Below, piece by piece: positions 36,454 to 52,484 of a stretch of DNA of 64,000 nucleotides. The DNA comes from Paraphysomonas bandaiensis. Lineage: Eukaryota > Chrysophyceae. A model generated the notes under the pieces. It made no database searches and was not told the DNA's origin. It saw only the letters and a list, made by a program, of their open reading frames with translations. Position 1 is the stretch's first letter, and each line of letters begins with the position of its first letter. A program made the position numbers and the translations under genes. The DNA lies in contig CBFFRP010000091.1 in NCBI GenBank assembly GCA_965644295.1, forward strand, positions 62,001-126,000, written 5' to 3'.

Positions 36454-38509
36454 ATGGTGCTGCTGAGGGATTCTTGTTTCCGTCTCGTCATGTTAACAGC
36501 TGTGTGTCTGTGCTGTGTTTTGATTGGGGGGAATATCTTCACATTATTTCCAGTAAGATCAAGTGCTTAACATGCACATTGCTCTTTAACCGATGCACAC
36601 AGTTTGCACCTGATTCAGAGTCTCATTCACTGCGACGTCTCTCTGAGAATATCGAGAGCAACGGTGAAGATGTTGTAGCCAAACTTGCTCAACTTGCCAA
36701 TGCTCGAATGGAAGTGCGACCTCCTCCGAAGCGGCAGTCAGGAGATGGAATGAGTTTCTCTACGCAGACAGACACAAGTATGTCTATGTTGTATATATAC
36801 CTGATTCGTCTCACTCAAGCGTAGACATCGCGCCGCCAGACGCCAAGTATTCTCCGAAGCCGATTACTGGAGGTATGTCTGCATGTGTGTCACAGTGTTT
36901 TCATCGATGTATTGCTTTTATATTCTGTTATATTGAGAATGTGAGAATGTTGACACTATTTCATTGCTGTAGTTATTGCAACCGATACTGTGGAAGGATA
37001 TCAGGAAATGTTGCGGGCGAAGCACGAGCGGGTTTCTCTGAAGCAGAAAAAGTTCGCAGGACAACAATTACGTGGAGAGCAGGCCAAGAAGTTCTTTGGA
37101 GGGGTACCTATTCTACGGTCTATGCCTAAAAGTGAAATTTTGTGCCTATGTCATATCCCATGACTTTGTTGTGTACAGAGAGCAAGCCGAAACCCCAAGT
37201 GTCATCAACTTTCTTCCAGCAGGTACCAAGGACAAGTATGCTGGCATCTTCCGGAATGTCGGAAAATTACACCACTGTAGGAAAGTACATGAAACTATAT
37301 TTGTTGCTCTGTTGTGTGCATAGTCCTGCTGCTCGTCGTGTAACTATATAGCAGGCTGGTGCAAGTTACATAAACGTGAAAACGGAGTGATCCCTGGGGC
37401 AGATTGGGGTAATATGACTGAGGCGGACCGTAAGACTTGGCAGCGCTACGAGTGTAATGATTTGTTCGTTGCAAAGCGCCTATTCAAACATAGTATGACC
37501 TCTTGTGACGAGAACAACTTCATCCAGAGTACTGCAGCAGACTCTTCCTTTCCATTGGTGGCTATCATGTCTGCTACCACCACTCGTAGTGTTCACGATC
37601 CAACCGTAAAAGTGTTATCACTCTTTCAACTTCTATTCACCTCATTGTCTAGATCTCTGGACTGCGGGTTCAGATACCTGTTTGTGTTGGGCTATGACAA
37701 AGGCGACAAATTCTATGACTCTAAATCGGTGTGTGTGCTACGTTAAGTGGTGTTTTAATTTGATCATTCGCAGGGCAAAGAGAGAACATATACATGGTTT
37801 GATAAGAACATCGCTCAACCTCTGCGCGAGAATAATGTACTCATTTCCCTCAAGATGGTAAAAGTAGACAACGTTGCTAAAAAGCCTGGTCCGGTATTTC
37901 TTGAGATAGCACGGACTGCCTATCGCATGAATGCGACATTCATGTACCGCGTTAATGACGATACTGAGTTCAGAGGAAAGTGGCCACGTGCCTATACCAA
38001 CGCCTTGATGAGTTTATCTGAACCCTATGGTGCAGTCGGACCGAATAGCATTGGAAGTGACAACCGTAAGTGTTAGATCTGTACAGTAAGCTGACTGCCT
38101 GTGTAACTGCATCGATTCAGGTATCCTTACTCATGATTTTGTACACCGTCTGCACATGGAAATATTCGATATGAATTACTACCCCCCAGAACTTCCTGAT
38201 TGGTGGATGGATGATTGGATAACGCATGTGTACGGTCCTGTGCGCACATTTCACTCCAAAAAGATTGGTGTCATTCATCATACCCAGGTGCATGGTCAGA
38301 GATATCGCGTGGACCTTTCGAATGAACGAAACCTCAAAAATTTAATTATTCGTGGAAGAAACAAAATTAGAAAATGGATGGTTGAAAACAGAGTAAACCC
38401 CGATATTATAAGTGAATTTGACCATAGCTTACGCATGCCATTGCGATTAGGAAAGCGTGATATGATAGCAACCAAATTGAAAGATTTACCACCTATAAAG
38501 TCCTTTTAA
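36454..38509 (+). CDS. Glycosyltransferase-like type II membrane protein, paralogue 2
   Basis: Exons 36454-36552, 36603-36777, 36825-36872, 36973-37117, 37179-37276, 37355-37728, 37774-38065, 38121-38509; 539 residues with phases closing. The start is chosen to include the membrane anchor (VMLTAVCLCCVLIGGNIF); an ATG at 36490 is possible. A long polar/coiled stem (KHERVSLKQKKFAGQQ) precedes the shared domain: GVIPGADWGNM, PLVAIMSATTTRS, SLDCGFRYLFVLGYD, FMYRVNDDTEF, ILTHDFVHRLHMEIF, DWWMDDWI, HTQVHGQRY. It is the paralogue of 30371-31781 but has about 140 more N-terminal residues and a different set of introns. Exons 4-6 are the least certain part. Enzyme activity is inferred only. Confidence 0.72.
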
Positions 38510-40212
38510 ATATTGAATATATTTTAACCCCAATGTAGCTTTCGTTAAGTATTTTGTTGCAACAATGGTTGTATGCGTATTGCTTCAATAGAGGAGATAC
38601 TGAATACAATAATCCTCTGTACTCAAGATTGATAGGGGCTACCGATTCGGTCGAATATAAATATATATATCGTGTAGTGAAATATTTTATTCGTGTAGAT
38701 ACGACATATGTTGCATTCTCACTGTACACGCTACTTATAGAATATAGAAACACCATATATACATATCGACTCACTTGTAGAAATTAAAAATATACATATA
38801 CATTTAAACATTCATATTTTATACGAAGTATGTGAATATAACGTATAACGTATCTATGTCCGAAGTCTGAAGGATAAACCATACAGATACAGACCAATCT
38901 GTCATGATGTGAAGTAGCAAGAATTGTAATCAAAACCGTAGATGTTGTCGTTTCATTCCACTTCATCATTACTAAAAAGTTTTAATTTTTCAGTTTTCTC
39001 CAGAAGTGTTTAATTTTTCTTCTATACTTACAGAATGAATCTTTGTTCAAGTAATTTTACATTTGGAGTGGACTTTACCGAATATATGTGTACGTATGAA
39101 AGAATGAAAGAATTCAAACTATATCATAGCACTAAATCCATCGTATCGGCATCCTTTGTGTATTTTTGTTCGAAGATGCCTCTAATATTGAGACAATAAT
39201 TATCTGCATTCCAGCCGTAGTTGTATATTAGTAATATAGAGGATTTTTGCTTCAATTTATTTCCGAAAAATAAGATGCTGACTGCCAATACGATATTTGA
39301 ACTTATTGCAATCGATTTTAATGAAGAGTATAGGCAGTCGTAAAACATAGTCAGTTAATATTGTAATTAAGAACTCATCGCATAATACCTTGTATGAAGC
39401 CAAAGAAAAGTAATGTAGGTGAACTAAACATGCCGAACGCTATCATTGCTGCTCGTTGTTATGATACCGTCATTGATAATACTAACGACTATTACTATTA
39501 CCTATTTGTCTGTTGTCCAGTACGACAACCAGAAAAATAACGACTTGCACCTTATAAGGCTCAAACCTTTATAACTTCTTGGTAATTTGTATTTCCTTAC
39601 TTAAGGAATGAACAGTCACACTCTCAGTTTGAAAAACAATGATATTTTCATTAGATGTTGTGTCTGTCCTGAAGCGGATGAAAAACACCACCGTTCAGTT
39701 TCACAAGTAAATTATTATCTTCACTTCTCAGAGCACATGTTGTGGTTGATATGCAATAACGTCCTGCATTGTCGAGTCATCATCTTTGCGGTCTCTGTAT
39801 GTACTCTGCAATCAACGCCTTCTGTGTTTTTAGTATTAATGTTTCTTATGTCCAGGAGGTTGTGACTTGCATGATCATCACAAGAAATAGTCACTCTCGC
39901 TTATCGTTTCATGGCACTATTAACCTGAGCGTCATATTGTGATGTGGTTCGTATATGCGACACCGTCATAGATGCAGGAGGATTGTGGACACAGCCATGC
40001 CGCTCTGGACACTGCAGTGTACTGATAATACAGCAGTAGTGTACAGTGTATAGCAGTGTATTCCTCAGTGTCATGCGGTATCATGTGAGTGTAGATCCAG
40101 AGGCAGATAGCTGCACATGACGCCCTCAGAGTGTCAAGTGTACAAGTGTGCGCAGGTATGAACACACACATGCAGACACATTCTCACATATCACGCCCAG
40201 TACTTGCAGACA
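38510..40212. other. 1.7 kb intergenic, no gene seen
   Basis: AT-rich sequence. The open frames present (for example 39608-39865 on the + strand) show no family likeness. Around 40000-40130 there are GTACAGTGTA-like words upstream of the next gene. Confidence 0.45.
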
Positions 40213-41722
40213 ATGGACATCGAGAGTCAAACTCCCAATCCCCTGAGCACCCCTCCCCCTCCTCGTCTCGTTCTCTCCACCTCTGAGCCCCTCTGCATTC
40301 ACTCCAGCGGTAGTCCGACTAATACAGATGTGAATAAAAGTGTATGTGAGTCCCCTCATGATACCCCTCATAAGCCCACTAGAGAGAGGACTGTATCCGC
40401 CCCCACTCCCACCTTTCGATACCCCTCCCCCTCCAGAGACCTCTTGTCCTCATGGTTGACCCCTCTGCCTCTCCTGAGGCGCATCAGCTCCAATAGAAAG
40501 ACTCCTATCAGAGAGGTGTGTGTGTTCTACTGTCTCATATGCCTCCAGAATCATGCTCTTGAGGATGGTATGGGTGCGTCCTCGTGCACAAACGGGTCTG
40601 TCTTCTGTCGTGCGGGGATTGAGATGCATATGAATATAGCCATAAATGACGGTGTAACAGACATCCACTGCCCCTGCGGTATGTGCGCTGCTGTATTTAC
40701 AGATGCAGAAGTGTCTGGTGTTGTGGACGAAGAGATGTATGCGAAGATGGTGCGGTTTCGTGATATCAAGCAAAATCCTAATCTCAGGGAGTGTCCGAAA
40801 TGCAATCACTCTCAAACAGGTGACAAGAATAAGCCGGCGATGGTATGTTCCAAATGTGGGGAGCAGTACTGCTTCTTCCACTCTAATGCACACCCGAATA
40901 TGTCTTGCGGGGATTATAGCCGTGCTCAGCTTCGGGCCGATATGAAGTCTGTTGCCACGATTAAGTCGACTGCAAGGAAGTGTCCAAAGTGCTATGCCTA
41001 CACCGAGAAGAATGGTGGTTGCAATCACATGACTTGCCAACATTGCGGAGAGGTGCGTAAGACTGTATGTCTCTCCATATGTAATTCTAATTTTTTTCTG
41101 TTTGACTCTAAATCAGAACTGGTGCTGGTACGTACAATGATACTGTTGTACCTCTAGCTACTATTCACTTACTGGCGTTTATAGGCTATGCGGTCGACAT
41201 TTAACTGATAATCACTATGAAGATCCTATAAATGGCTGCATTGGAGGCCAATTTGTGGAGCCCCCTGCGTTTGCGCTATGGACTATTATACCCTGCTTAC
41301 GACACCCGGGGTGGGAGTATATTTTTCGTTTGCCGTTGTATATGTTCATGTTGTTAGCTCTTGTTATTGGCATGGGTGCTGGCCTTATCGGTTTCGCAGT
41401 ATGCGTGTCATTTTTTCCATTGACCCTTGCAGCAGCTGCAGTAGATTATTTTTATCATGATTCGTTTGAAGATACGATGTTTATACTAGGGGCTCCTGGC
41501 TTACTTACATGCTTTATCCTGGCTGGCATCGTCGCCTGCGTCGTGGAAATAGCTTGGTTACCATTTGGATTTGTATTATTTATCGGGAATTGGCTGTCTC
41601 ACTTGGCAAATCAAGATGAAGGGAGGTGTGGGTTAAGCTTTATGGATGAAGAGGCAATAGCTTCTACTTGGTTCTATCCGTTAACGCTAGTTATGAATGT
41701 TTTGTTTCGTGAAGACGATTGA
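40213..41722 (+). CDS. RBR-type E3 ubiquitin ligase with membrane helices
   Basis: Exons 40213-41052, 41117-41127 (11 bases) and 41185-41722 give 462 residues. The first 100 residues are a Pro/Ser-rich tail. Then come RING1 (YCLICLQN...CPCGMC), the in-between-RING domain (ECPKCNHSQ, MVCSKCGEQYCFFHS) and RING2 (KCPKCYAYTEKNGGCNHM, HCGENWCWLCG). In RBR ligases the cysteine in the GGCNHM segment accepts ubiquitin from E2, and it is present here. About residues 310-440 hold two or three hydrophobic helices (FMLLALVIGMGAGLIGFAV, LLTCFILAGIVACVVEIAW), so the ligase is probably membrane-bound, as in RNF19-like proteins. The 11-base exon is needed for NWCW. The start is the first ATG after a stop-free stretch. 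Confidence 0.88.
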
Positions 41723-41842
41723 GGTGTTGTGTTTGTATGAGTGGTGTGGTTGTTGTTTGCCTAATGTAAGCAGAGAAGTTTCTAGGATATTGAGGAGATT
41801 AATTATACTTGTAACGAAATTTTAATATTCATTATTGGCAGT

Positions 41843-42302
41843 TGTGAATGTTTTATTATTTGCAATAGGCATGTAAGAGTGAGTGCTTAACTCTGATATC
41901 CTATTGTTTAATGCTACAAAAGCTGCTTGTGTGCCGCCTCAAGCACTTAGGTGCAACCACCTCCGCTCTATCAATCAAAGCAAACGTAGTGAGTAAGCAG
42001 AATGTTGATATACTTGACGTCAGCTAACTTCAGATTTTGAGTCCTTAAGGTGAACATCCCGGATGCTATTGAAATGGGCCCATTTCCGAATGCCTGTTTA
42101 TTAGTCAAGGCCCAAAGACGTCTACACAAGTGACACCTATTGGTGTTCCTTGTATCAAACGAGAATTTGGCTATAAGTGGGCAGAACAATATCTGCTGCC
42201 TATGTATGCGGCTCACTTTGTTTCCCGGAGAACTATCTACGGTATTTATTCCTCAGAACACCACGAAAGGTGCAAATCCGACTTTGTTGAGGGAATTATT
42301 GG
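41843..42302 (+). repeat. Interspersed repeat family, copy C
   Basis: Near full-length member, running from GAATGTTTTATTATTTGC to CCGACTTTGTTGAGGGA. The stem GCTTG...CAAGC and the block AAGTGACACCTATTGGTGT are kept. It lacks part of the CCCGGATGC-rich block. It faces copy D tail to tail, about 35-50 bases away. Confidence 0.8.
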
Positions 42303-42338
42303 CTTTAAATGATCAATATTCGACTAGGTTAGCTAGGT

Positions 42339-43126
42339 GACCTCCTCAACAAAGTCGGACTCAACAGATATTGTTCTGCCCACTCATAGCCGAATGATTG
42401 TGTGGTACAAGGGGCACAAATAAGTGTCGCTTGTATAGACGTCTTTGGGCTTGACGAATAAACAGGCATCCGGAAAAAAGCCTACCTCAAGCGTATCCGG
42501 GACAGGGCCCACCTGAAGGGTAACCGGAGTATTGGGCTGCCTGCTGTGAGCGCAGTCAAGCATCCGGGATGTTCACCTTAAGGACTCAAAAACCTGAAAT
42601 TAGCAGACGTCAGGTATATCAACATTCTGCTTGCTCACGGCGTTTGCTTTGAGCGATAGAGTGGAGGTGGTTGCACCTTGGTGCTTGCGGAGACGCACAA
42701 GCAGCTTTCGTAGCGTTAAATAATAGGACAATATATTAGGATTCAGCTTAATACATGATTGTATCTGTGAGTTATAATGGTCAATGAAATATATCATGAA
42801 CTGAATTAGAGAGAGTATCTGTCGAAGATACATGATCGTCATCATAATGTCGTCATTATAAGTTAGACTTCTAACTATTCCGTTGTGCATGATAGTTATG
42901 TTCTATATTGTTATTTATAATTTTCACTCTATCGTGTTCTTTACTTACACTCTAATAATCACAACATTGTTTTACTATTATAAAGATCAATTCTTTATTC
43001 AATAGAGTTTGTACTAGTTAGTTACAGGTTGTCGTCTATCTAGCTTGACCAGTTTTCTTCTAGCTACTAGGCTGTAAGCTGGTGCTGATTCTTAACGCCT
43101 ATTGCCAAGAATAAAACCTGCAATAT
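42339..43126 (-). repeat. Interspersed repeat family, copy D (longest)
   Basis: Inverted relative to copy C. On the minus strand it runs from GGTTTTATTCTTGGC (near 43115) to TCCGACTTTGTTGAGG (near 42342). Compared with copy A it holds about 300 additional bases of AT-rich sequence near its 5' end (about 42735-43010). These may be part of the complete element or a later insertion. Confidence 0.75.
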
Positions 43127-43639
43127 AGCTAGGTTAATTTTAAATTATATGAAAATTTGCTTGCTTCGGTTCTGAAACGACGCGAATATTTTGTATTTTT
43201 TTTAGTGAAATGGTATCTCACTCTACGCTATGTAGCAGTCAACTTTAATTTTGCCATGTAGTTAGTTTACTGAACCACATATATCGCAAGTTTGTACCTA
43301 TATTTTATCATCTACTAGCTTATAATTACTCTTTCATACATACCGTGTGATATTCTACAGTTGTTGAATAAAATATAATATGAATGCATGTTGGCTAAAC
43401 TCAACATCTAGTATTTGATAAAACGTAAATAACCTACGTATTTGGTGGCACAAAAAAGTAAACAGTGTGAGTGGTAATGTTGACTAAATAATCGTGATGC
43501 GTTTCCTCAGCATTGTTAGAATAATCGGCATCTCATTTTATGACACCGTCAATGTAGACCTGGCCATATCATATCTAAAAGACAGGTATGACTACCTTAT
43601 AGACCGCATTCACTTATTTATTATCTATAGTTGAATGCC

Positions 43640-48249
<4,610 letters not shown>

Positions 48250-48694
48250 GTTTCGTTTATATTAAAATTAGATCATGGCAGTATATGTATATCGACTGGT
48301 GACTATAGACGTATAGGCGACGTAATCTATGGGTTCCTATGCAGCTTAATGGATGGCTTGGCTTGCCTTCACTTCATATATATGCTACTGTATACTGTAC
48401 AAATGAATATGTAGCACTTCTTTTCATCAGATACACAATTGGAACCAATAGATCATGAGTTCATTGATGTTATTGGTTAGTTCTTCTAATTTTATGTGCT
48501 GGTTTTTCATAGTGAACTGAAAATTGGGGATATCTGTGGGACCGGTGTGTAGAACTGTGGTTTCCTGCTACCTATGCGTCATTTTCAGTCATTAATCTCA
48601 TTCTCCTTGAGAACAGATACAGCAGCAGATATATCGAGGAGAGAGATACAAGCCCATCTCACCCGTCTAGCCACTCTAATATATCGAGGATTAC
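48250..48694. promoter_or_regulatory. Shared 5' region of the ABCC and lipid-kinase genes
   Basis: 445 bases between two divergent start codons. ATATCGAGGA occurs twice near 48632 and 48680. No recognised box. Confidence 0.35.
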
Positions 48695-49989
48695 ATGTCA
48701 GATATCTTGCTCTACTGCAGCAGTGCAGCTGTGGTCCTGATTATACCTGTAGTTTATTATGTATTCTGTTATCGCAGTGAGCGAGATGTTCGCCCCTTAT
48801 CTATGCGCGGCAGTAGATGGTATGGCTCTCGATTTTTCGTTTTATGTAATCCTATAAGTGGTAAGAGGGAGGGGAAGCGTATAGTAGAGACTGTAGTTCA
48901 ACCTTGGAGTAAAGCAAACAACATCACCTTAGATGTTGTGTACACCGAAAAGCAACTCCATGCCCACGAAATAGCTGCGAAATCGAATCTTGCTTTATAT
49001 GAAGGCATACTGATAGTATCCGGAGATGGTTTGGTTCATGAGTTTATGAATGGATTGGCCTCTGGGTATTCACGTACGTCAGAATATTTAAAGCGTTTAA
49101 AGATGATTCCTCCAATCGGAATTATTCCATCAGGTTTACAGCGACTATTTAGTGCATAGTCCTCCTCCTTATTGTGTTGAATTTTATTCCCCAGGTACAT
49201 GTAGGGGAATAGCCATGAGCCTACATTCCGCTGATCCTCAAGTCGCCATGGAGAAAATTATGCGTGGCTCGCCCAAAGGTGTTGATATGTACCACGTAAC
49301 CAGTGTGGATACCAGAGAATCTAATATTGATATATGGGACGTACACTACTTTTCATGGGCAATATTTGCTGATGCAAGCTTTATGATTGAGAAGAAAATA
49401 CGATGGATACCAAGAATGTTGCGTGAGACAGTGGCTGCTATATGCGTCATCGGTCGCCGCCAGGTATATTACTGCGCGTTATGTGCATACATGATAAATT
49501 AATGCTACATATATGTTGTGATTTTTTTGATATTCGTAGGTGTATAGAGGCACTCTATATATGGATCCAGTACCTATGACCAGCTGTCAGAGGAAGCGTC
49601 GAATGTATGATGACTCCAATGCGCTAACCACGGTTAAAACAGGGCCATATAAAGGCCAGAAAGTTATATCTGGCTCATTCGTTATGTTTACTGCTGGGAG
49701 TATGCCGTATGCTACATACGACATGAAATTACTTCCGTCCTCATTACCCAACGACGGAAGTATTGATGTTATTCTCATGCGCGGAACTGCTACTCGTTTG
49801 CAGCTCCTTTCTGTTTTTCTTAGTCTCGGTGATGGGTCTCATGTTTTATCTGAGTCAGTGGAGGTATACAAAGTAAAGTCATTTACGTTACTCCCTGAGT
49901 CAGGGAATTTGGATGTGTCGGGAGAATTGTACCCTTGCGCGAAAGTTCATGTCTGTGCGCATAAAGACTGTGCTAAGTTTATATACTGA
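48695..49989 (+). CDS. Sphingosine-kinase-like lipid kinase
   Basis: Exons 48695-49133, 49195-49463 and 49540-49989; 385 residues with phases closing. Residues 4-26 form a membrane anchor (ILLYCSSAAVVLIIPVVYYVF). The diacylglycerol-kinase-type catalytic domain follows: FVLCNPISGKREG, the glycine-rich VSGDGLVHEFMNGL (the active-site GDG loop), WDVHYFSWAIFADASF, SMPYATYDMKLLP with DGSIDVILMRG, and a C-terminal LDVSGELYP. The order and length fit sphingosine kinases, which phosphorylate sphingoid bases to signalling lipids. Oddly, the usual P-x-G-S-G-N-A ATP loop is replaced by IPSGTCRGIA, exactly across intron 1. Either the splice model needs adjusting or the enzyme is altered. Ceramide or other lipid kinase is an alternative. 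Confidence 0.82.
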
Positions 49990-50756
49990 AGAGTCCTATA
50001 GTAGTAGCGGATACGTGGTACGTGTTCATGTCCTTTGAATTTTGTTGTTTTTAGTTATTACATTTTGGTGTATTGAACATCAAAAAACTCCATAAACCAA
50101 CCGGGTTCAGGGAGCAGTAGATTTCAATAGCAGTGCTAGTCTGTGTTGTGCCAGAACTATAGCATAATCAGTAATGCAATATATTCGCAGTAGAACTTCA
50201 GATATGTACTTAATTACCAGTGACTACAGAACTACAGAATTCATCCTGACTCGACCAATATGATATAATGTCGCTTCGATATTAAACAGAAAATTTCACC
50301 ACGCCGCTGCATGCTACATAACCTGGTTAATGCGGATTTAAAAGAGACCATCAAAATAACAACGACTCTGAAATAACACCTTCGCTACTCATAGGCTTAT
50401 AGTAATCTTTCCTAAGTGTATTGTATTGAGAGTTCATCTGGGTTATATAGATTTTTAATCTTTTTTTACTCTTCACTTATTGAGACGCTGAGCATATTTT
50501 ATCATCTATTTTATATAAAAGACAGCTGATACACTGATACTGTCTTCGTCAGCAATATATTTTACTCTAAATATTACTTTTCCACTCCTCGCTGTTTGAA
50601 TATTACGGGAAACATTGGCTCATATTTTTACACAAAACGTCCAACAGTAAACTACCAAATCTGTTTTGTATAACTCTTTACATTTTTGTTGTAAAAAACT
50701 GCTACGATCTATATATTCTTAGAGTTGACTGCTATAATCTCTATATATATTGGGCT

Positions 50757-50830
50757 CAACATAACGCTTATATTAGCATCAGGCAAATATAGACATTCAA
50801 CTTCAATTTTCGGTTCATCAGAAGCTCTCT
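50757..50830 (+). repeat. Fragment repeated near the left edge
   Basis: About 70 bases similar to 231-305, with the shared core AAATATAGACATTCAACTTC. The element type is unknown. Confidence 0.6.
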
Positions 50831-51308
50831 CCTGTCGTGACTGGTGACTCTTTTTCTCATATTATTAAGTACATTTTATCTGTTTTAATTGTCCTGAATA
50901 TTACCCTAAACCCTCTACCCTAATCTTATAATATTATAATATATATAAAAGATTTATTGAAAAGTTATTTAAAAATTATAATATAGTATAGATTTTATGG
51001 ATATGATTTTATGGACCAATTATCCTCCCATATATCTCTTTGATTGTTGTAGTTATGGTTTCAACATATCTTTATATGTATTTCTAAGACTATTCTCTGA
51101 TCTGTGTTGACTTAGTCAATAATAAGAGTTAATATTCAATTGACGACGTCATTGTTTTTGTATAAATTTATTGTTACGTGTTAAAATGTGTTGTTGTCAT
51201 CAGCATATACGCATATGGCAAGTGCCATGAACGTATATTTTGCACCCTACAGTTGAGATTTTTTTATATGACTATATTATAATATTGATTGCAGTAATTG
51301 CAGTAGTA

Positions 51309-51414
51309 TTGTGAGATATTTTAACAGAAACAATATTGATGGAATATTTGGCCGGTCCACCAATCAATATATTTTACAATATATTGCAATGCAATATTAT
51401 GTTTCCTAGCCCTG
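51309..51414 (+). mobile_element. hAT-like element remnant (right end)
   Basis: About 100 bases matching the right end of 62145-62361 (GTGAGATA-TTTAA, AATATTTGG, CAATCAATATATT, CCTAGCCCTG). They also match the inverted left end of 55332-55979. I found no left end. Confidence 0.6.
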
Positions 51415-51506
51415 GCATATACCACATGTAATCCTGTGTGCCTATATGTGCTATATTACCTAGTACCCATATATACCAATGACCAATGTACTACATTGGT
51501 GCAGAT

Positions 51507-51545
51507 TTTTAACGCTTACTGCTAAATAATAAGACTTTCAATATA
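51507..51545 (-). repeat. Interspersed repeat family, 5'-end scrap
   Basis: On the minus strand it reads close to TTGAAAGTCTTATTATTTAG followed by GCGTTAAAAA, matching the start of copy A (901-935). The rest of the element is absent. Confidence 0.55.
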
Positions 51546-51848
51546 TGCCATTGTGTCCAACTAATGTAACTCATGGCTTTTTAATGTGCTGTTACCTAGT
51601 CCTGAACCATATTCATCCTGAAACATAGGTAACTCTTACGGGAGAACTAAACTTTTGTACGGTCCGCCGTTCGCAAGTAAAATCAGTATATTGTTCAAAG
51701 GTCAAAGCAATGTAGGAGTGGAAGGTTGATTTGTATCATTATTATATATTAAAACAAATCCACGTGCAAAGATACTATCAGTACCTGAAAGCTCGTAAAC
51801 GCAATGGAAGCTATTGCGAAGCAAATATTGCGTAACACACCCTACTAA

Positions 51849-52484
51849 CTACTCCCAATTTTTGGTGATGTTGATATCATATTCGTACTCCAAGTGCTTG
51901 ACTCCATCAGAATCGATAAACTGGTTACGCGCCCGATACTTTCCTCGAAACATCATTCCCTTTGGTGCCTCCTGATAGTAGTTGCGGGGGAATTCAAATA
52001 CGTGGGGGACGCTGGCTGGAGGGTAACTGCCAATCATGATGTCATCTGATTCACTGAAAATAGCTTTGCTGAGTTTCTGGCAGTACTTCAGGCCGGCCAC
52101 AATTTCATGCTGCACACGGAAAGATATGATGAATTTATATTTAGCACCTTCCTTGACGGACACCCCAAGTGTTCTCAGTCTAGCAAGACCTTCCTCGGAG
52201 TCCAAGTTGTAGACAATATCTTCTCGGCCCTCGCTCTCTTCAAACTTCACGCGAAACTCTGTGACAATAATCCGCCTAGGATCATTAGGATCTCCCAAGT
52301 CTCCCTGTGCTGCAGCACCAAGGAGACTCTCCTTATATTTTCTCAGGCTCTCATCCTCAGCGTCAGCAGCTAAAATATCAGCAACATTCTTGGAGGCAGA
52401 TTCAGACGCCTTGTACTCGGCACTGGACTCGGCCGTGGCCTCAGCGGCAGCTGTATCGGGGTTGGATGCGTCAAACTCAGACAT
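51849..52484 (-). CDS. RhoGDI: Rho GDP-dissociation inhibitor
   Basis: 211 residues, single exon. The acidic, Ala/Ser-rich N-terminal 60 residues correspond to the flexible arm that in this family contacts Rho switch regions. The rest is the immunoglobulin-like fold that takes up the prenyl group: GAKYKFIISFRVQHEIVAGL, GSYPPASVPHVFEFP, EAPKGMMFRGKYRARNQF, and the end YEYDINITKNW, all close to family consensus. Length is close to the usual 200-205. It should keep Rho-type GTPases soluble in the cytosol. No intron, unlike its neighbours. It is divergent from the PP2A gene. Confidence 0.95.
   Translation of the reverse strand: MSEFDASNPDTAAAEATAESSAEYKASESASKNVADILAADAEDESLRKYKESLLGAAAQGDLGDPNDPRRIIVTEFRVKFEESEGREDIVYNLDSEEGLARLRTLGVSVKEGAKYKFIISFRVQHEIVAGLKYCQKLSKAIFSESDDIMIGSYPPASVPHVFEFPRNYYQEAPKGMMFRGKYRARNQFIDSDGVKHLEYEYDINITKNWE

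Larger units (their letters stand above)
41723..43639. other. Repeat-filled gap between RBR and ABCC genes
   Basis: No gene. It holds two copies of the interspersed repeat in tail-to-tail orientation (next two entries). 43127-43639 is AT-rich and featureless. Confidence 0.6.
49990..51848. other. 1.9 kb AT-rich intergenic region with repeat fragments
   Basis: No gene seen. It contains a fragment shared with 231-305 (50757-50830), a hAT right end (51309-51414), and a 5'-end-only scrap of the interspersed repeat family on the minus strand (51507-51545). Confidence 0.55.

Noticed and set aside
40450-41043. 197-codon open frame on the minus strand
   Set aside because: It is antisense to RBR exon 1, which carries a complete zinc-finger pattern on the + strand.
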